This document shows, piece after piece, positions 53,059-61,019 of a DNA stretch of 64,000 bases (position 1 is its first letter; the number at the start of each line of letters is the position of its first letter). Source of the DNA: Paenibacillus sp. SYP-B4298. GTDB taxonomy: Bacteria; Bacillota; Bacilli; Paenibacillales; Paenibacillaceae. The notes below the pieces were generated by a model. That model was not told the origin of the DNA, ran no database searches, and was given only the letters and a program-made list of their open reading frames with translations. The stretch covers positions 1,425,501 through 1,489,500 of the forward strand of contig NZ_CP115484.1 of the NCBI RefSeq assembly GCF_027627475.1, in the 5' to 3' direction. The position numbers were made by a program, and so were the translations under genes.

Positions 53059-55257
53059 ATGAGGCAAACGCAACAAGAGTTTATCCCGTTCGGCTTTCAA
53101 TATTATCGTTCGCCGACGCCGTATCGCGACCAGTGGGAGCGTGATCTGCGGCAGCTCGCAGAGCTGGGCTTCAACAGTGTGAAGTATTGGGTGCAATGGC
53201 GCAGCAGCACGCCCGAGCCGAATGTGTATCGGTTCGACGATATTCAGGAGCTGATGGACCTGGCGCATCGCTACGGCCTCAAGGTCATCCTGAATGTCAT
53301 CTTCGACGTGGCGCCCGCATGGTTCGACCGGACTTACCCCGATGCGAGGATGGTCACGGCAGACGGAGCGGTTCTGGCGCCACGGGCGCTCAGCTATCGG
53401 CAGATCGGCGGCGCGCCGGGACCGTGTTATCATCATCGGCCCGCGCAGCAGGCCAAGGACGAGTTCCTCGAAGCGGCGGTGCAGCAGTTCAAGGATCATC
53501 CGGCGCTATGGGTGTGGGATCTGTGGAACGAGCCGGAGCTGACGACGGGCATCAAGCGGACGCTCAGCTATGACAATCAGGTCTGCTACTGCGAGCATTC
53601 GATGGAGGCGTTCCATCGCTGGCTGGAGGACAGATACGGCACGCTGGAGCGGTTGAATGAGCGCTGGCAGCGCACGTATCCGCAGTGGTCGGAGATCGAG
53701 GCGCCCCGAGGTCAGGCTGTGTTTGCCGACCTCGTCGACTGGCGCTTGTTCATGTCCGAGGCGCTGACCGACGATCTGAAGCGGCGGGTCGCAGTCGTCA
53801 AGCGCAACGACCAGGCACATCAGGTCATGGTGCACACGGTGCCGGCGCCGATCTTCAATCTGATCACCGCCGGCTCCGATGACTTCAAGCTGGCCGAGCC
53901 GTGTGATCTGTTCGGCAACAGCCTGGGCTCCTCGGCCTGGTCGGCTGATCTGCTCATCTCGGCGGCCAAGGGCAAGAAGATCATCAACTCGGAGATTCAC
54001 GCCTTGCCTGGAGATATGGCGTTGAAGCCGAAGAAGCTGTCGCTGCAGGAGCTGAAGCGGCATGTGCTGGTGCCGCTGGCCCGCGGCATCACCGGCTTCC
54101 TGTTCTGGCAATACCGGCCTGAGGTGCTCGGCCATGAGGCGCCTGCCTGGGGCAGCACGTACCTTGACGGCAGCGTCACGCCATGGCTGGAGGATATGGC
54201 CCGGCTCAATCGAGCCATCCAGTCTCGCGCTGATCGACTCGCGCGCGCCCGCAGGCCGTCTGACCGGATTGCCATCTGGTTCAGCAGTGCGGGCCAGATC
54301 GCCAGCTTCGGCATCTATGCGCATCTGGACGCCTATCATGACTCTGTGCAGGGCGTCCACAAGCTGCTGCATGATCTGGGCTACAAGGTTGAGTTCGTCT
54401 CCGATCAGGACCTGACGAGCGAGGGACTGGCAGACTATGCCTGCCTGATTCTGCCGCATCCGCTCTATCTGGACGAGCGGATGGCGCAGACGCTTGAGCA
54501 GTGGGTCGCTGGCGGCGGCCTGCTCCTCTCCGAGAGCGGGTTCGGCTCGATCCAGGCCGAGAACGGCAGCCATAGCTATACGGTGCCGGGCTACGGCTTC
54601 GACCGGGTATTCGGACTCCGGGAGACATGGGTGCACGCGCTGGAGAATCTCGACCATAGCTATCATCAGGTGAAGCTGCAGTCGACACAGACGATCCCGC
54701 TGTCGATGCCGTCTTCGCAGGAAGGTCGTCCGCTGACAGGAGCGGGAAGCTATTACCAGTGTGAGGTCGAGCTGGCCGAGCAGACGGAGGTGCTCGCCCG
54801 CTTCGATGAAGACGGCAGCCCGGCGATTACGCTCGCCCGCTACGGCCAGGGCAAGGCGGTCTGGATTGGCACGATGTTCGCCGCCGCCTACTGGAGGGAG
54901 GGGGGCGCGGACGCTCTGGCGATCTACCGGCGGCTGCTGGAGGAGCATCTGCACTGTCCCCCAGCGGTGACGGTGACGCCGGGCACGCTCCGTGCCGACT
55001 GGCTGTCCTGGGACGAGGCTGGCGAGCGAGGGGCGTTCCTGTTCGTCCATAACTGGGGCACAGAGCCAGCCTCAGCCACGATCGGCTTGCCTGCGCCGGT
55101 GAAGGGCGGCCGGGCATGGTTCGCAGAGGGCGAGCCGCTGCTCCGCTGCAAGCCGCAGTCGCCTGCGCAAGTGGAGGTTGAGCTGGCGCCCGGCGATATT
55201 CAGGTGTATGAGTTCGATATTCAGCTATGCGAGCTCGCAAAGGAGGCTAACCGATGA
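53059..55257 (+). CDS. GH42 family beta-galactosidase-like enzyme
   Basis: This 732-residue cytoplasmic glycoside hydrolase starts with the GH42 barrel (about 1-390): FGFQYYRSPTP, LGFNSVKYWVQWRSSTP, acid/base E158 in WDLWNEPE and nucleophile E312 in IINSEIHAL. A glutamine-amidotransferase-like trimerisation domain follows (about 395-610), then a C-terminal beta domain. Most GH42 enzymes cleave beta-galactosides; sub-branches accept other sugars, so in this mannoside locus the true substrate is uncertain. The start ATG 53059 has AGGAAGAGG 8 nt upstream. The stop overlaps the start of the GH92 gene by 4 nt. Confidence 0.88.
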   Translation: MRQTQQEFIPFGFQYYRSPTPYRDQWERDLRQLAELGFNSVKYWVQWRSSTPEPNVYRFDDIQELMDLAHRYGLKVILNVIFDVAPAWFDRTYPDARMVTADGAVLAPRALSYRQIGGAPGPCYHHRPAQQAKDEFLEAAVQQFKDHPALWVWDLWNEPELTTGIKRTLSYDNQVCYCEHSMEAFHRWLEDRYGTLERLNERWQRTYPQWSEIEAPRGQAVFADLVDWRLFMSEALTDDLKRRVAVVKRNDQAHQVMVHTVPAPIFNLITAGSDDFKLAEPCDLFGNSLGSSAWSADLLISAAKGKKIINSEIHALPGDMALKPKKLSLQELKRHVLVPLARGITGFLFWQYRPEVLGHEAPAWGSTYLDGSVTPWLEDMARLNRAIQSRADRLARARRPSDRIAIWFSSAGQIASFGIYAHLDAYHDSVQGVHKLLHDLGYKVEFVSDQDLTSEGLADYACLILPHPLYLDERMAQTLEQWVAGGGLLLSESGFGSIQAENGSHSYTVPGYGFDRVFGLRETWVHALENLDHSYHQVKLQSTQTIPLSMPSSQEGRPLTGAGSYYQCEVELAEQTEVLARFDEDGSPAITLARYGQGKAVWIGTMFAAAYWREGGADALAIYRRLLEEHLHCPPAVTVTPGTLRADWLSWDEAGERGAFLFVHNWGTEPASATIGLPAPVKGGRAWFAEGEPLLRCKPQSPAQVEVELAPGDIQVYEFDIQLCELAKEANR

Positions 55258-57467
55258 GCAAATTGCGTTTCGTCCAGCCGCTGCAGGGCACAGCCTCCGG
55301 CTACCACTTCTCCGAGGGGAACACCTTGCCGCTGATCGCGCGTCCATGGGGACAGGCGGCCTGGAGTCCACAGTCCGATGAGAGCGGCGCGGGCTGGTTT
55401 TTTCACCCGGGGCATCGGCGCTTCGAGGGCATTCGGCTGACGCATCAGCCGAGCCCGTGGATTCGCGACTACGCGCCGCTGGTTCTGATGCCGCAGACGG
55501 ATGAGCTGGTGCTTGCGGCTGCCGATCGTTCGGCCTCGTATCGCCCGGAGCAGCTTGAGCTGCAGCCGCATCGCCTTCAGGTGGAGCTGCCGCGCTACGA
55601 CATTATGCTCGAGCTTGCGCCAGCGATGCGCAGCGCCATCCTGCGCGCGACGTTCCGCCGGGAAGAGGGCGCACGCTGGCTGATCGCGCCTTGCCCTGGC
55701 GCGTCGAGCATCGCCATCGACCCGGCCCGGCGCTGCATCACGGGCAGCACCTCCGCCCACTTTGGCGAGGTACACCCGTCGTTCGCGATGCATTATGCGA
55801 TCACGCTCGACTGCGCTATCGATGAGGCGCAGAGCGGCTTATTCACGCAGGATGGCCAGATACTGCCGGGGCAAGCTGGCGCTGGCGACGGGCTGGGCGC
55901 TTATGTCGGCGTGCTGCCGCCTTCGGGCGGTGTCGTGGAGCTTAGAATCGCCACCTCCTTCATCAGCGCCGAGCAAGCGCTGCTGAATCTCGAGCGCGAG
56001 CTGGCTGGACACGGGCTGGACAGCCTGCAGGCGGAGGCGGCAGAGGCGTGGGAGGATGTGCTGGACCGGATCGAGCTCGAGACGGCTGATGCTAGGACGA
56101 GCGCCACCTTCTATAGCTGCATGTACCGGCTCTGCCTGTTCCCGCGCACGATGCACGAGTACGATACGGATGACAGACGCATCCATTATAGTCCCTACGA
56201 TGGGCAGGTGCATGAAGGGCCGATGTACGCCGATGTCGGCTTCTGGGATATTTATCGCACCACACTGCCGCTCTACAGCCTGCTGTTTCCCGAGCGGCTG
56301 GCGGAGATGACGGAGGCGTGGGTCAATATCTACCGGGAGAGCGGCTGGATGCCGAAGTGGATCTCGCCGGCTGAGCGAAGCGCGATGCCGGGCACGCTGA
56401 TCGACGCTGCGATCGCCGATGCCTATGTCAAGGGCATCCGCGGCTTCGATGTGAAGACGGCATACGAGGGCTTGCGCAAGCATGCGATGGAACGGGCAGA
56501 GGATGGCCGTTATGGTCGGCCGGGACTGGACGACTACGCGGCGCTAGGCTATCTGCCCTCCGATCGCTACCATGAGAGCGTGAGCAATGCGCTGGATTAT
56601 TATTACGGTGACTTCTGCATCGCTCAACTGGCCAGAGCGCTCGGCAAGACGGAAGACTATGAGCGATTCCTCGCCCGCTCGCGCAACTATGCGCTGCTGT
56701 TCGATCAGGAGAGCGGATTCATGCGGCCGCGTGATGCGGCAGGCGCGTTCGAGCCGGAGTTCGATGAGCTGGCCTGGGGCGGCGCCTATTGCGAGGGCTC
56801 AGCGTGGCAGTGCAGTTGGGCGGTGCCGCATGACATCGCCGGTCTCGCGGAGCTGATGGGCGGCCGCGAGAGGATGCTCGCGAAGCTCGATCGTCTGTTC
56901 ACGATGCCGCCGCTGTTCAAGGTAGGCGCCTACAGAGCGGAGATTCACGAGATGTCCGAGATGGCGGCAATCGACTACGGCCAGTTCGCGATCAGCAACC
57001 AGCCGAGCTTTCACCTGCCCTATATGTACGCGGTGCTTGGCGAGCGCCACCGGACACAGACATGGATCGACCGAACGACACGGGAGCTGTTCTCGGCAGA
57101 GCGCTTCCCGGGCGATGAGGATAACGGCAGTATGAGCGCCTGGTACATCTGGAGCATGCTTGGACTGTATCCGTTCACACCCGGCGTCCCGCAGTATCTG
57201 TTGCTCGCGCCGCAGGTCAAGCGCGCGACGATCCGGCTGGAGAATGGCCAGACCATCGAGCTCACCGGACCTGATCGCACGGCGGAGGAGCCATACCTTG
57301 GCGAGGTGCGCTTGAATGGCGAACGCTATTCGTCGCTGTATATTCACCATGACGAGCTGGCGCGCGGCGCCCGACTGGAATATGCGCGCTCGGCTCATCC
57401 TGAGAGGGCTGCGAAGCTACCGAAGCAGTTGCCGTATTCGTTGACCAGAGAGGAGGCGGATGAATGA
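55254..57467 (+). CDS. GH92 family alpha-mannosidase
   Basis: This 737-residue exo-alpha-mannosidase family member is calcium-dependent and inverting. It has an N-terminal beta-sandwich domain (about 1-260) and a helical catalytic barrel (about 275-735). Hallmarks are YADVGFWDIYRTTLPLYSLL, ESGWMPKWISP, YYGDFCIAQLA and GDEDNGSMSAWYIWSMLGLY (about 620). GH92 members remove alpha-1,2-, 1,3-, 1,4- or 1,6-linked mannose from N-glycans or yeast mannan. No signal peptide is present, so substrates must be imported first. It is translationally coupled on both sides by ATGA overlaps to the GH42 and hydrolase genes. Confidence 0.88.
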   Translation: MSKLRFVQPLQGTASGYHFSEGNTLPLIARPWGQAAWSPQSDESGAGWFFHPGHRRFEGIRLTHQPSPWIRDYAPLVLMPQTDELVLAAADRSASYRPEQLELQPHRLQVELPRYDIMLELAPAMRSAILRATFRREEGARWLIAPCPGASSIAIDPARRCITGSTSAHFGEVHPSFAMHYAITLDCAIDEAQSGLFTQDGQILPGQAGAGDGLGAYVGVLPPSGGVVELRIATSFISAEQALLNLERELAGHGLDSLQAEAAEAWEDVLDRIELETADARTSATFYSCMYRLCLFPRTMHEYDTDDRRIHYSPYDGQVHEGPMYADVGFWDIYRTTLPLYSLLFPERLAEMTEAWVNIYRESGWMPKWISPAERSAMPGTLIDAAIADAYVKGIRGFDVKTAYEGLRKHAMERAEDGRYGRPGLDDYAALGYLPSDRYHESVSNALDYYYGDFCIAQLARALGKTEDYERFLARSRNYALLFDQESGFMRPRDAAGAFEPEFDELAWGGAYCEGSAWQCSWAVPHDIAGLAELMGGRERMLAKLDRLFTMPPLFKVGAYRAEIHEMSEMAAIDYGQFAISNQPSFHLPYMYAVLGERHRTQTWIDRTTRELFSAERFPGDEDNGSMSAWYIWSMLGLYPFTPGVPQYLLLAPQVKRATIRLENGQTIELTGPDRTAEEPYLGEVRLNGERYSSLYIHHDELARGARLEYARSAHPERAAKLPKQLPYSLTREEADE

Positions 57468-59812
57468 CGGACGAGTTCGTACCGGATCACTATGTGCCGA
57501 TCAGCGCCACTGTCCGTTGTGAAGCGGCCGGGGAGAGCGTGAGCCTCACAGTTATCGGGACACTGCTGGCGACGCTGCTGGAGCGCGGGCATCGCCTGTA
57601 TGTGGCCTGGGGCGAGGCGGGAAAGACCCGATATACGGAGGAGCTGGACGTCGACCTTGAGCAGGGCGAGGTGCGCTTCCACGCGCAAGGGCAGGGGCCG
57701 CATACGATCGTCGCTGAGACGCTGATCCACGCCTACCCGGTGACGACCCACTGGTCCGCCGACTTGAACGGTGGACGCGGGGGCTTCCAGTATGGTGCGT
57801 CCGATGGCTTGGGGCGGATCGACTGGGACGCTGGAGAGGGACAGCGCACGATTACAGGGAAGTTCCGCTGTGACGATGAGTGCAGCCCGTATTACTTCCG
57901 AAGCGAGCGCTATGCGCTGTGGGTGGATGAGCCGGAGGCGCGTGCGATGGCGTATGAGCGTTATGTCGGCGAGACCTACAGTCTCTATAGCGTCAGCGAG
58001 GCAGCCGCGCTCCGGCTCTCGGCGGAGGCGCTGGAGCATAGCGGCTATCCGGCCCTTATCCGCCGTGCCGACACGCCGCTCGCCGAGCTGGAGAGGGTGC
58101 CGGCGTTCCAGCTCATCCATAACGTCATCATCGGTCAGGGCGTGCATCGCAGCCTGGCAACCTACATTCTGCCGCCGATGTGGCAGCGCGCGGCGGCAGA
58201 TTACCCGGCCATATTCAGCGGCTTCTACGATCAGAATGAAAATGTATTCTCCGTCATCGGCCCGGACATGCTGCGCGTCATCGGCAAGCTGTACACCGAG
58301 CGCGGCGCGGGGGTCGTCGGCATCATCTGGAACGGCGGTGGCTCGATCGGCACACGAACGCTGCAGCAGTCCATCTATGCAAATCTGGATGAACTGTTCG
58401 AGCGGGCGATTCAAGATTTCGGCGTCCGCGAGGACGGGATCGTCACGGTCGGCGGCTCCCGGGGCGGCTTCGCCAGCCTGCTGGCCGCCGCCAACCCGAG
58501 CACCCAGAGCTACCGCGTCCGCTATGCGGTATGCGCCAATGTGCCATTTCTGATCGGCTCGCCGCTGCTCACGATGCTAAACTCGACGCACCCGATCCTC
58601 GATCAGGCGCTGTGCGAGGATACCGGCTACAAGGATGCCTGGCGGAGGGAGTGGCGCGACGAGCTAGGCAAGTCGGGGATGGAGCGGTTCCTGGAGACGA
58701 CGCTGGGGACGAGCGACCTGGCGGAGATCGATGAGGTGCGCTCACCCGCATCCGAGACAATCATGCGGCGGCTGGCCGTGAACGGTACGCAGGTGATTCT
58801 GAGTCATGGCACGCATGATCCATTCACTGCAAGCTGGCTCGCCTACCGCTGGGTGGATCGTGCCCGTGCGCTCGGAATCCCGGTTCGGCATGAGATCGGC
58901 TACCGGTTCGGGCATAACAACAGCACCCTTCCGATGGATCGCGCAAGGTGCTGTCTGGAGCATATCCTGAGCGGCGAGCCGCTGGCGATGGCGGGGGACC
59001 TCCACTACGTTCGGGCTTCCGAGGAGCCCGCCGACTGGAGCCGCTCCGCGCTGCTTAAGGTCGATCGTCAGCCGCTATTCTTCGAGGGGCCGAAGGTCGT
59101 CGTCCGCGGCGCGGCCAATGACTTCACCCTCTATGGCGTGCCAGGCATGGACTATCGCTTGACGCTGGTGCCTAGCCAGCCGCAGGCTGGTGACGTTGAC
59201 GTTGACGTTGACGTTGACGTTGACGTTGACGTTGACGTTGACGTTGACGTTGACGTTGACGTTGACGTTGGCGGTGGAGGAAAGGCCATCATGACAGAGG
59301 GCGAATCCGCGGTGACAGAGAGCCGAGATGAGCATTCCTCTGGCATGCGTCAGGGAGACGGCGAGGTCATGGAGACGGAGTCCGTGATGACGGAGTCCGC
59401 AATGACGAAGACTGCAATGGCAGAGATCGTAATGATGGAGCCAGCAGAGACGGAGGGGGCATGCGCAATGTCTGCACATGAGCTTTCTCCCGATAAGTAT
59501 CAGTCAGACGATGGCGAGGTCGTGGTGATGGAGGGGCGGCTGGAGGCGCTCCCCGGCATGCGCGAGGGCTTCTCGTATGCGATAAGTTACCGGGACATTA
59601 CTGGCGAGCTGCATGGTGAAGCATACCGTTATCGGCTCCGGTACCGACTGCCAGGCGAGGACGGCTGGCGTGAGGGTCTGCCGCATACGCCGCAGCCCGA
59701 TCACCCCGAGCCGACGCTGAAGGTGCTCAAGACGCAGCCGAATCCGCTGCAGCCGGAGTGGATCAGCATGACCTTGCAGCACTTCATCGGCTGGGGCTTG
59801 AGCGAGGTATAG
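57464..59812 (+). CDS. Large alpha/beta-hydrolase with a (Asp-Val)13 repeat insertion
   Basis: This is a 782-residue protein with an N-terminal beta-rich part (about 1-215), an alpha/beta-hydrolase domain (about 240-500) and a C-terminal beta-rich part. The probable triad is S332 in GGSRGGFAS, D452 in SHGTHDPFTASW and H484 in FGHNNSTLP, the layout of acyl or acetyl esterases and S9-like peptidases. After about residue 577 comes a run of 13 Asp-Val pairs, then an 80-residue Met/Glu/Thr/Ser-rich low-complexity stretch, before folded sequence resumes near 665. GGAGG precedes ATG 57464. In a glycan locus, removal of acetyl or other ester groups is plausible; this is inference. Confidence 0.75.
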   Translation: MTDEFVPDHYVPISATVRCEAAGESVSLTVIGTLLATLLERGHRLYVAWGEAGKTRYTEELDVDLEQGEVRFHAQGQGPHTIVAETLIHAYPVTTHWSADLNGGRGGFQYGASDGLGRIDWDAGEGQRTITGKFRCDDECSPYYFRSERYALWVDEPEARAMAYERYVGETYSLYSVSEAAALRLSAEALEHSGYPALIRRADTPLAELERVPAFQLIHNVIIGQGVHRSLATYILPPMWQRAAADYPAIFSGFYDQNENVFSVIGPDMLRVIGKLYTERGAGVVGIIWNGGGSIGTRTLQQSIYANLDELFERAIQDFGVREDGIVTVGGSRGGFASLLAAANPSTQSYRVRYAVCANVPFLIGSPLLTMLNSTHPILDQALCEDTGYKDAWRREWRDELGKSGMERFLETTLGTSDLAEIDEVRSPASETIMRRLAVNGTQVILSHGTHDPFTASWLAYRWVDRARALGIPVRHEIGYRFGHNNSTLPMDRARCCLEHILSGEPLAMAGDLHYVRASEEPADWSRSALLKVDRQPLFFEGPKVVVRGAANDFTLYGVPGMDYRLTLVPSQPQAGDVDVDVDVDVDVDVDVDVDVDVDVDVGGGGKAIMTEGESAVTESRDEHSSGMRQGDGEVMETESVMTESAMTKTAMAEIVMMEPAETEGACAMSAHELSPDKYQSDDGEVVVMEGRLEALPGMREGFSYAISYRDITGELHGEAYRYRLRYRLPGEDGWREGLPHTPQPDHPEPTLKVLKTQPNPLQPEWISMTLQHFIGWGLSEV
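59191..59268 (+). repeat. Hexanucleotide microsatellite, 13 exact copies, in frame
   Basis: The unit TGACGT is repeated 13 times without any change and is read as alternating Asp and Val inside the hydrolase gene. A 6-bp unit keeps the frame when copies are lost or gained. Confidence 0.97.
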
Positions 59813-59850
59813 GTGGGAGTAGCGATACCAAGGACAGGAGGGAGGGCGAG

Positions 59851-60906
59851 ATGAAGAACAGGAACAAGCCGAAGCGCTGGCTGCCCGCCGCGGCGCTGCT
59901 TACGCTGGTCGCCGTGCTGGTGCTGTTCGGCGGCTGGCTGAGCCGGGATGCGCGCGAGGGTCTGGATGCCGGGGAGGTCGTCGCGACGATCGACGGGCAC
60001 CCGGTCAAGTACGGCGAGCTGCGCCTCTTCATGGAGCGTCAGCGCAGCCTTGTCGTGCAGCAGTTCTACACGGCCTATGGAGCGGTCGATCAAGCGGGCT
60101 ACTGGTATGCCGAGTATGGCACAGAGCGGCCGATCGATGTCCTGCTTGAGCAGGCGCTGGACGAGGCGCTGGATACGAAGGCGCTGCAGGTGCTCGCACA
60201 GCGCTATGGACTGGTGGAGGAGATCGACTACGAGACCTTTCATCGTCAGTGGATCGAGGAGAACGATCGGCGCGAGCAAGCGGCGGGGACTGGTGAGGTG
60301 ATCTATGGCCCCGAGCAGTACGACGAGGCCGGGTATTATCGCTACCTCACTGATCGCCTGGTACTCGCGCTGCAGCGGAAGCTCGCCGCGGAGGACGAGG
60401 AGCCGTCAGCGGAGGCGCTCGCCAACTACTATCTCGCTCATCGCGATCGCTTCGGCATCCGTGATGAGCTGACGGTCAGGATGTACACCTGTTCTGTCCC
60501 GGAGGGGGCAGAGGCGTCGGTCATCGAGGCGGCGCTGCAGCGGATGAAGGACTGGCAGGAGGCAGACGCAGCTACGCGACAGCGCGACGCAGAGGTCAGC
60601 CAGACGGTGCGCGTATTCGACAACAGCACGAGCAAGCAGGATACGGGATGGGACTACGGTCTCTACAGGCATGCCTCCATGCTGCAGCCTGGCGAGTGGA
60701 GCGAGGCGTTCTATCATAACGGGTTCATCTACGTTCTGGAGGGTCTGGAGCGCAAGCCCGGCGGCTATCTCCCGCTGGAGGACGTACTGCCGCTCGTGAA
60801 GCAGCAATACGCCAAGGAGCGGTATGCCGAGGCGGTACGGCAATATCGGAAGCAAGCAAATATCGTCATCGAGGAGCGACTGGCCGAACGGATGCGTTAT
60901 GAATAA
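59851..60906 (+). CDS. SurA/PrsA-like membrane-anchored chaperone
   Basis: This 351-residue protein has one N-terminal membrane helix or uncleaved signal (about 10-30; no lipobox), then VVATIDGHPVKYGELRLFME, the opening strand and helix found in SurA/PrsA-type foldases. A long helical part follows, then a shortened parvulin-like segment (DELTVRMYTCSVPEGAEASV to NGFIYVLEGLERKPGG). The usual active-site pattern of peptidyl-prolyl isomerases is degenerate, so a pure chaperone is likelier. The start is ATG 59851 with GGAGGG upstream. Its place between glycan enzymes and a large secreted beta-helix protein suggests that it helps fold that protein outside the membrane. Confidence 0.7.
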   Translation: MKNRNKPKRWLPAAALLTLVAVLVLFGGWLSRDAREGLDAGEVVATIDGHPVKYGELRLFMERQRSLVVQQFYTAYGAVDQAGYWYAEYGTERPIDVLLEQALDEALDTKALQVLAQRYGLVEEIDYETFHRQWIEENDRREQAAGTGEVIYGPEQYDEAGYYRYLTDRLVLALQRKLAAEDEEPSAEALANYYLAHRDRFGIRDELTVRMYTCSVPEGAEASVIEAALQRMKDWQEADAATRQRDAEVSQTVRVFDNSTSKQDTGWDYGLYRHASMLQPGEWSEAFYHNGFIYVLEGLERKPGGYLPLEDVLPLVKQQYAKERYAEAVRQYRKQANIVIEERLAERMRYE

Positions 60907-60957
60907 GACGTGTCCCGCTCGGCATCTCCCGGAAGGGGGGTGACGCCAACTACGAAA

Positions 60958-60971
60958 TGAGAGCGTTTACT
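60958..60971. promoter_or_regulatory. CcpA cre site before the beta-helix gene
   Basis: TGAGAGCGTTTACT matches the cre consensus TGWNANCGNTNWCA at all positions except the last. It lies 49 nt upstream of the beta-helix gene start. Confidence 0.6.
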
Positions 60972-61019
60972 TAAAAGTGTGGTGGATCATCAGCAGCAGA
61001 ACAGAGGAGGTTATAAGCA

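Noticed and set aside
53506-55050. A 514-codon minus-strand frame opposite the GH42 gene
   Set aside because: It is an antisense shadow; the sequence is rich in Arg, His and Gln with no domain, while the plus strand is clearly GH42.
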